Below, piece after piece: positions 59,138 through 64,000 of a stretch of 64,000 nucleotides of DNA (position 1 is the stretch's first letter; each line of letters opens with the position of its first letter). The DNA is from Klebsiella sp. RHBSTW-00484 (GTDB lineage: Bacteria > Pseudomonadota > Gammaproteobacteria > Enterobacterales > Enterobacteriaceae): contig NZ_CP055481.1 in the NCBI RefSeq assembly GCF_013705725.1, positions 2,852,001-2,916,000 of the forward strand. Reading direction: 5' to 3'. The notes beneath the pieces are model-generated. The model ran no database searches. It was not told the DNA's origin and saw nothing but the letters and a program-made list of their open reading frames with translations. Position numbers and translations under genes: made by a program.

Positions 59138-60712
59138 ATGAACGCATTGCGCCTCATGAGTTACTTCGCGCTGCTGATGGTATTGATACCGTGGCGAGCG
59201 CAGGCAGCGGACGCCGACGATTTCGTAGCCGCCAACCGTAGCCAGCAGGCCCAACTGCTTGAACAGTGGGCCGCCGCACCGCAAGCGCCACGTTTACCGC
59301 TGCTACGGGCGCTGAAAAGTGAAACATTACAATCAGATAATAGCGGTCATGCTTTCAGCAAGCAGGGCGAAAACCTGCTTGCGTTGGGCGCGGTCTCAAC
59401 GCCTGACGGTACAACAAAACCCGTACGCCTGACCAACCGCCTGCGTAATCTGGCAGCCAGTGCGCTGGCGACTCATCTACTGGTAAGTGACAACGTCACG
59501 GAAAGAGCCGCGGCGGTAAAAACGCTCCAGCGCGAAGCGACGCCAGAGATGGCGGGTCTTTTACAGCAGCGTCTGACGGTGGAAAGCGACAGCACGGTGA
59601 AATCGCAGCTGGAAATTGCGCTTGCTCGCCTGCAGCTTGCCAGTCCGCAGCCTGCACAGAGGCTGGCGGCTATTGAACTGCTCGGTCATTCTGGCGATCC
59701 GGAAACCCAGGCGCTACTGACGCCTCTGACCGACCCACAACATGAACCCAACCCGGCGATTCGCGCGGCGGCGCAGGAGAGTCTGAGCAAAATCCAGCAT
59801 CGCCTGCTGTTGGGCGATCTTCTTGGTCAGGCGTTTATGGGGCTGTCGCTGGGCTCTGTTTTACTGCTTGCCGCACTTGGCCTGGCGATCACCTATGGTC
59901 TGCTGGGGGTCATCAATATGGCTCACGGGGAGATGCTGATGATTGGCGCTTACAGCTGCTGGCTGGTTCAGCAGGCGCTGGCGCAGCTGGCCCCGCAGTG
60001 GCTGGCTTTTTATCCGCTGATTGCGCTGCCGGTCGCGTTTATGGTGACTGGCGGCATTGGCATGGTGCTCGAGCGTACCGTTATCCGCCATCTTTACGGA
60101 CGCCCGCTGGAGACGCTGCTCGCCACCTGGGGTATCAGCCTGATGCTGATCCAACTGGTGCGGATGCTATTTGGCGCGCAGAACGTTGAAGTGGCTAACC
60201 CGGCGTGGCTCTCCGGCGGTGTGCAGGTTTTACCAAACCTTATCCTGCCGTGGAACCGGCTTGCGGTACTGGCTTTCGTGCTGCTGGTGCTGCTGTTCAC
60301 CTGGCTGACGTTGAATAAAACGCGATTGGGGATGAACGTACGCGCGGTGACGCAAAACCGCGCGATGGCGGCCTGCTGTGGGGTGCCTACCGGACGCGTG
60401 GATATGCTGGCGTTTGGTCTTGGCTCCGGCATCGCCGGACTGGGCGGCGTAGCGCTGTCGCAGCTCGGCAACGTCGGGCCGGAACTCGGTCAGGGCTATA
60501 TTATCGATTCATTCCTCGTGGTGGTGCTCGGCGGCGTCGGACAGCTGGCCGGGAGCGTGGCGGCGGCGTTTGGCCTTGGGATCTTTAACAAAATCCTCGA
60601 ACCACAGATGGGCGCGGTGCTGGGCAAAATCCTGATCCTGGTGATGATTATCCTGTTTATTCAGAAACGTCCGCAGGGACTGTTCGCTCTCAAAGGGAGG
60701 GTTATTGACTGA
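59138..60712 (+). CDS. urtB: urea ABC transporter permease UrtB
   Basis: A 524-residue permease of the LivH family. Besides about eight helices in residues 230-520 (LGLAITYGLLGVINMAHGEM is diagnostic) it has a signal peptide and a periplasmic N-terminal region of about 200 residues with HEAT-like helical repeats (AAVKTLQREATPEMAGLLQQ, AIELLGHSGDPETQALLTPL), usual for UrtB of proteobacteria. Its stop overlaps the urtC start by one base. Confidence 0.94.
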   Translation: MNALRLMSYFALLMVLIPWRAQAADADDFVAANRSQQAQLLEQWAAAPQAPRLPLLRALKSETLQSDNSGHAFSKQGENLLALGAVSTPDGTTKPVRLTNRLRNLAASALATHLLVSDNVTERAAAVKTLQREATPEMAGLLQQRLTVESDSTVKSQLEIALARLQLASPQPAQRLAAIELLGHSGDPETQALLTPLTDPQHEPNPAIRAAAQESLSKIQHRLLLGDLLGQAFMGLSLGSVLLLAALGLAITYGLLGVINMAHGEMLMIGAYSCWLVQQALAQLAPQWLAFYPLIALPVAFMVTGGIGMVLERTVIRHLYGRPLETLLATWGISLMLIQLVRMLFGAQNVEVANPAWLSGGVQVLPNLILPWNRLAVLAFVLLVLLFTWLTLNKTRLGMNVRAVTQNRAMAACCGVPTGRVDMLAFGLGSGIAGLGGVALSQLGNVGPELGQGYIIDSFLVVVLGGVGQLAGSVAAAFGLGIFNKILEPQMGAVLGKILILVMIILFIQKRPQGLFALKGRVID

Positions 60713-61785
60713 TGAGCCAACCCATTACCTTAACGCTGGCGCGCAAAGCGCCGCGCCCGCTGCGATGGCTCGGTGTTCTGTTATTGCTGGGCCTGCTAAG
60801 TATGCCGTTTCTGGCGCTACTGCCCGCCACACATCCGCTGGCGGTTTCCACCTGGCTGCTGACGCTCACCGGTAAAATCCTCTGCTACGCGGTTGTCGCC
60901 GTGGCGCTGGATTTAGTCTGGGGCTACGCCGGAATGCTCTCCCTCGGCCATGGGATCTTTTTTGCCCTCGGCGGCTACGCGATGGGCATGTACCTGATGC
61001 GCCAGGCGGCGGGCGACGGGCTGCCAGCCTTTATGTCGTTTTTATCGTGGAGCGAACTGCCGTGGTTCTGGTGGGGCACTCAACATTTTGCCTGGGCAAT
61101 GCTGCTGGTGGTGCTGGTGCCCGGTTTATTAGCGCTGGTTTTCGGCTGGTTTGCCTTCCGCTCGAAAATCAAAGGAGTCTATTTTTCAATAATGACCCAG
61201 GCGCTGACCTACGCCGGGATGCTGCTGTTTTTCCGTAACGAAACCGGTTTTGGCGGTAATAACGGTTTTACCGGCTTTACCACGCTGCTCGGTTTCCCCG
61301 TCACCGCTATCAGCACCCGGGCGGCGCTGTTTATGGCAACGGTGCTGCTGCTGTTGCTCACCCTTTGGATTGGCTATGTATTGGCACAAAGCAAATTTGG
61401 TCGGGTACTGACGGCGGTACGCGATGCTGAAAACCGCCTGATGTTCTGCGGCTACGACCCACGCGGATTTAAGCTTTTGGTGTGGACGCTGTCGGCGGTG
61501 CTGTGCGGCCTGGCGGGCGCGCTATACGTGCCGCAGGTCGGGATCATCAACCCCAGCGAAATGTCGCCAACCAACTCTATCGAAGCGGCGATTTGGGTGG
61601 CGCTGGGGGGCCGCGGGACCTTAATTGGTCCGGTACTCGGTGCAGGGCTGGTCAACGGCGCGAAAAGCTACTTTACCGTGGCGATGCCGGAATACTGGCA
61701 GCTCTTTCTTGGGCTGATTTTTATTATCGTGACCCTGTTTTTACCGCGCGGAGTGATTGGCCTGCTGCGTAAAGGAGACCGCTGA
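60712..61785 (+). CDS. urtC: urea ABC transporter permease UrtC
   Basis: A 357-residue LivM-type permease with about nine helices; GYAGMLSLGHGIFFALGGYA is the family signature and AIWVALGGRGTLIGPVLGAG the second conserved loop. One-base ATGA-type overlaps at both ends indicate translational coupling in the urt operon. Confidence 0.94.
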   Translation: MSQPITLTLARKAPRPLRWLGVLLLLGLLSMPFLALLPATHPLAVSTWLLTLTGKILCYAVVAVALDLVWGYAGMLSLGHGIFFALGGYAMGMYLMRQAAGDGLPAFMSFLSWSELPWFWWGTQHFAWAMLLVVLVPGLLALVFGWFAFRSKIKGVYFSIMTQALTYAGMLLFFRNETGFGGNNGFTGFTTLLGFPVTAISTRAALFMATVLLLLLTLWIGYVLAQSKFGRVLTAVRDAENRLMFCGYDPRGFKLLVWTLSAVLCGLAGALYVPQVGIINPSEMSPTNSIEAAIWVALGGRGTLIGPVLGAGLVNGAKSYFTVAMPEYWQLFLGLIFIIVTLFLPRGVIGLLRKGDR

Positions 61786-62582
61786 TGCAACCGGACGAAG
61801 GACTTTTTACCCGTCAATTGCCGACGGACAGATTCCGTGAGCAAACCGACCCGGTTTTGCAACTGGAAGAGATTAACGTCAACTTTGATGGTTTTCAGGC
61901 GCTGACTAATCTGTCGCTGCAAATTGGCGTGGGTGAACTGCGCTGCGTGATTGGCCCTAACGGTGCCGGGAAAACCACGTTAATGGACGTGATCACCGGC
62001 AAAACCCGCCCGCAGAGCGGCAGGGCGCTTTACGATCAATCGATAGATTTAATGACCCTCGATCCCATCGCTATCGCTCGTCAGGGCATTGGACGTAAGT
62101 TTCAGAAACCGACGGTGTTTGAGGCGCTCACGGTGGCGGAAAATCTTGAACTGGCGATGAAGGGCGATAAGTCGGTGTGGGCCAGCCTGCGGGCGCGCCT
62201 GAACAGCGAGCAGACCGATCGAATCAGCGAAACCCTGCGCCTGCTGCGGCTGGAGGGTGAACGTTCCCGACCGGCCGGACTGCTGTCGCATGGGCAAAAG
62301 CAGTTTCTTGAGATCGGTATGCTGCTGGTGCAGGAGCCGCATCTGTTGCTGCTGGATGAACCCGCCGCCGGGATGACCGACGCCGAAACGGAGTATACCG
62401 CCGAGCTGTTCCGCACCCTGGCCGGGCAGCATTCGCTGATGGTGGTCGAGCATGATATGGGGTTTGTCGAGACCATCGCCGACCGGGTGACGGTGCTCCA
62501 TCAGGGGCAGGTGCTGGCGGAAGGGTCGCTGCGCGAAGTGCAGGCCAACGAACAGGTGATAGAAGTTTATCTCGGACGCTAA
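61785..62582 (+). CDS. urtD: urea ABC transporter ATPase UrtD
   Basis: A 265-residue LivG-type ATPase. Walker A GPNGAGKTT, signature LLSHGQKQFLEIG and Walker B LLLLDEPAAGM are intact, and the H-loop is VVEHDMGFV. Energises urea uptake together with UrtE. Coupled to urtC by overlap. Confidence 0.95.
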   Translation: MQPDEGLFTRQLPTDRFREQTDPVLQLEEINVNFDGFQALTNLSLQIGVGELRCVIGPNGAGKTTLMDVITGKTRPQSGRALYDQSIDLMTLDPIAIARQGIGRKFQKPTVFEALTVAENLELAMKGDKSVWASLRARLNSEQTDRISETLRLLRLEGERSRPAGLLSHGQKQFLEIGMLLVQEPHLLLLDEPAAGMTDAETEYTAELFRTLAGQHSLMVVEHDMGFVETIADRVTVLHQGQVLAEGSLREVQANEQVIEVYLGR

Positions 62583-62591
62583 GGAGCGCGG

Positions 62592-63290
62592 ATGCTACAG
62601 GTTAATCAGTTACATCAATACTATGGCGGCAGCCATATTTTGCGCGGCGTGGATTTTGCCGCTCGTCAGGGAGAGATTACCTGCCTTCTCGGGCGCAACG
62701 GAGTGGGAAAAACCACCTTGCTGAAGTGTCTGATGGGGCTTATTCCGGCACGCAGCGGCGAAGTGCTGTGGCAGGAGAAAAATATCACCCAGCGCAAACC
62801 GCATCAGCGAGTGCAGTCCGGGATCGCTTACGTTCCGCAAGGGCGCGAGATTTTTCCGCGCCTGACGGTAGAAGAGAACCTGCTGATGGGGCTATCGCGC
62901 TTTCCCGCTCGCGACGCACGGACGGTGCCGGAAGAGATTTATCAGCTGTTTCCGGTACTGAAAACCATGAAGCAGCGGCGCGGTGGCGACCTTTCCGGCG
63001 GTCAACAGCAGCAGTTAGCGATTGGTCGCGCGCTGGCCAGTCGCCCGCAGTTGCTGATCCTTGATGAGCCAACGGAAGGTATTCAACCATCGGTGATTAA
63101 GGAGATCGGCGAGGTTATCCGCCAGCTAGCGAATCGTGGCGATATGGCGATTCTGCTGGTTGAGCAGTTCTATGATTTCGCCGCCGGGCTGGCGGACCGC
63201 TACCTGGTAATGTCGCGCGGGGCTATTATCCAGCAGGGTAACGGCAGCGATATGGAAGCCGAAGGCGTGCGCGGAATGGTCACCATCTAG
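62592..63290 (+). CDS. urtE: urea ABC transporter ATPase UrtE
   Basis: A 232-residue LivF-type ATPase with Walker A GRNGVGKTT, signature DLSGGQQQQLAIG, Walker B LLILDEPTEGI and H-loop LLVEQFYDF. Last gene of urtABCDE. The operon is not accompanied by urease genes in this window. A REP-like palindrome follows the stop. Confidence 0.95.
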   Translation: MLQVNQLHQYYGGSHILRGVDFAARQGEITCLLGRNGVGKTTLLKCLMGLIPARSGEVLWQEKNITQRKPHQRVQSGIAYVPQGREIFPRLTVEENLLMGLSRFPARDARTVPEEIYQLFPVLKTMKQRRGGDLSGGQQQQLAIGRALASRPQLLILDEPTEGIQPSVIKEIGEVIRQLANRGDMAILLVEQFYDFAAGLADRYLVMSRGAIIQQGNGSDMEAEGVRGMVTI

Positions 63291-63334
63291 TCATTCCCGG
63301 ATGGCGGCGTCTCCCCGGCTCGCGCTGCGCTTAG

Positions 63335-63376
63335 CCGGGCTACGGGTCTACAGCCGTCTGTGGCCCCGTAGCCCGG
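63335..63376. repeat. REP/BIME-like palindrome after urtE
   Basis: CCGGGCTACGGG at 63335-63346 and its inverse CCCGTAGCCCGG at 63365-63376, embedded in GC-rich REP-type sequence between the convergent urtE and XRE genes. Confidence 0.8.
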
Positions 63377-63430
63377 GCAAGGCGCGTTAAGCGCCGCCCC
63401 CGGGAAAAACGCGCAGAGTCGTTCAAAAGG

Positions 63431-63901
63431 CTACTTGCGCAACAGCCGCTGCAAGCGCGCCTGCCGCCAGTTCCTGATCCATTCGCCAAACACAAACAAG
63501 CGCAACCCTTTGACCATCAGCAGCGCCCCCCAGATAATCGCTACCCACGCGGACCAGTAGCTATCGGAACCGGTGAGCCAGTTCAGCACCGCCAGCAGAG
63601 CGCAGACCACCATCGCCACCGTCAGCGATCGATAAAACCGACTCTCTCGCTCAACGCGCTCTTTAGCTTCTTCAATACGTAAATCCAGCGACTCTTCATG
63701 CCCTGCAGATGAATCGCCGCTAATCCCGGCGACGTTCACTTCAAATACCGCCGCGAGAGCGCTCAGCGTTTCCAGACCTGGACGCTCGCCGTTCTCAATA
63801 CGCTGAATGGTCCGCACGCTGAGCCCGGTAAGTTCGGCAAGCTGCTCTTGTGACCATGCGCGCTGCAAACGCAATTGTTTAACCTGATTATTGCTGTTCA
63901 T
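63431..63901 (-). CDS. XRE-family regulator with two membrane helices
   Basis: A 156-residue protein with an N-terminal Cro/C1-type helix-turn-helix (VKQLRLQRAWSQEQLAELTG, VRTIQRIENGERPGLETLSA), a short charged helix, and two adjacent hydrophobic segments (SLTVAMVVCALLAVLNWLTG and WSAWVAIIWGALLMVKGLRL) that fit the 2TM domain. A membrane-tethered regulator is implied. The target is unknown. It converges on urtE. Confidence 0.85.
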   Translation of the reverse strand: MNSNNQVKQLRLQRAWSQEQLAELTGLSVRTIQRIENGERPGLETLSALAAVFEVNVAGISGDSSAGHEESLDLRIEEAKERVERESRFYRSLTVAMVVCALLAVLNWLTGSDSYWSAWVAIIWGALLMVKGLRLFVFGEWIRNWRQARLQRLLRK

Positions 63902-64000
63902 TATTTCTATCTCCGGGTGAAAACCTGAGATGGAGTGTTATCTATAAGGTTGTCGGGCACCACGATCGGAACCCGACAGAGACGCGACAGTAACCTGACA

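Overview
The window is a chromosomal segment of an enterobacterium, most likely a Klebsiella of the K. oxytoca group or a close relative such as Raoultella. The basis is gene order and protein similarity recalled from memory; no search was run. From position 1 to about 40,070 the order follows the Escherichia coli K-12 segment tqsA-mdtJI-ydgD-asr-ynfML-mlc-bioD2-clcB-ynfEGH-dmsD-ynfDC-speG-ynfBA-rspAB-ydfJI-rspR-ydfG-dcp, with insertions and losses. After dcp come a divergent lacI/lacZY locus of the Klebsiella type, accessory genes, and a complete urea ABC transporter operon.

Region 1 to 8.9 kb: the autoinducer exporter TqsA, a spermidine exporter (mdtJI) whose mdtJ has lost its 5' end to an IS5-family element, a CHASE4-like GGDEF-EAL protein, the protease-like YdgD, a LysR regulator divergent from a LysE/RhtB exporter, and the acid-shock unit asr plus the 27-residue ydgU. 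Region 9 to 12.4 kb: an M32 carboxypeptidase, a 270-bp block of eight consecutive hairpins, a stand-alone RelA/SpoT-type nucleotidyl transferase gene and a possible 30-residue membrane peptide. Region 12.4 to 25.4 kb: ynfM/ynfL, mlc, bioD2, clcB and the DMSO-reductase-like operon ynfE-ynfG-ynfH-dmsD. An in-frame amber codon cuts off the last 46 residues of YnfE. Then ynfD, ynfC, speG, ynfB and ynfA.

Region 25.6 to 37 kb is the most coherent functional block: rspA (mannonate dehydratase family), rspB (zinc dehydrogenase), ydfJ (MFS transporter), ydfI (fructuronate reductase family), a three-gene TRAP transporter, a uronate isomerase homologue, a UspA-type protein and the GntR regulator rspR. 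A near-identical TTGTATGGTAGT element lies in front of three transcription units (rspA, ydfI and the TRAP operon). Together this looks like a hexuronate/aldonate uptake and catabolism regulon controlled by RspR.

Region 37 to 54.3 kb: ydfG, dcp, several small stress or envelope genes, an orphan RecF-like AAA ATPase, lacY-lacZ divergent from lacI with two operator-like palindromes, a GNAT protein, an unknown membrane protein, a fresh IS1 with a perfect 9-bp target duplication, a DUF2846 lipoprotein and a possible two-domain cell-wall hydrolase. Region 54.6 to 64 kb: the 31-residue mgtS, ftrA divergent from a rhodanese-like gene, a MetE-C-type methyltransferase homologue, urtABCDE and an XRE regulator with two membrane helices. 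No tRNA, rRNA or CRISPR array was found.
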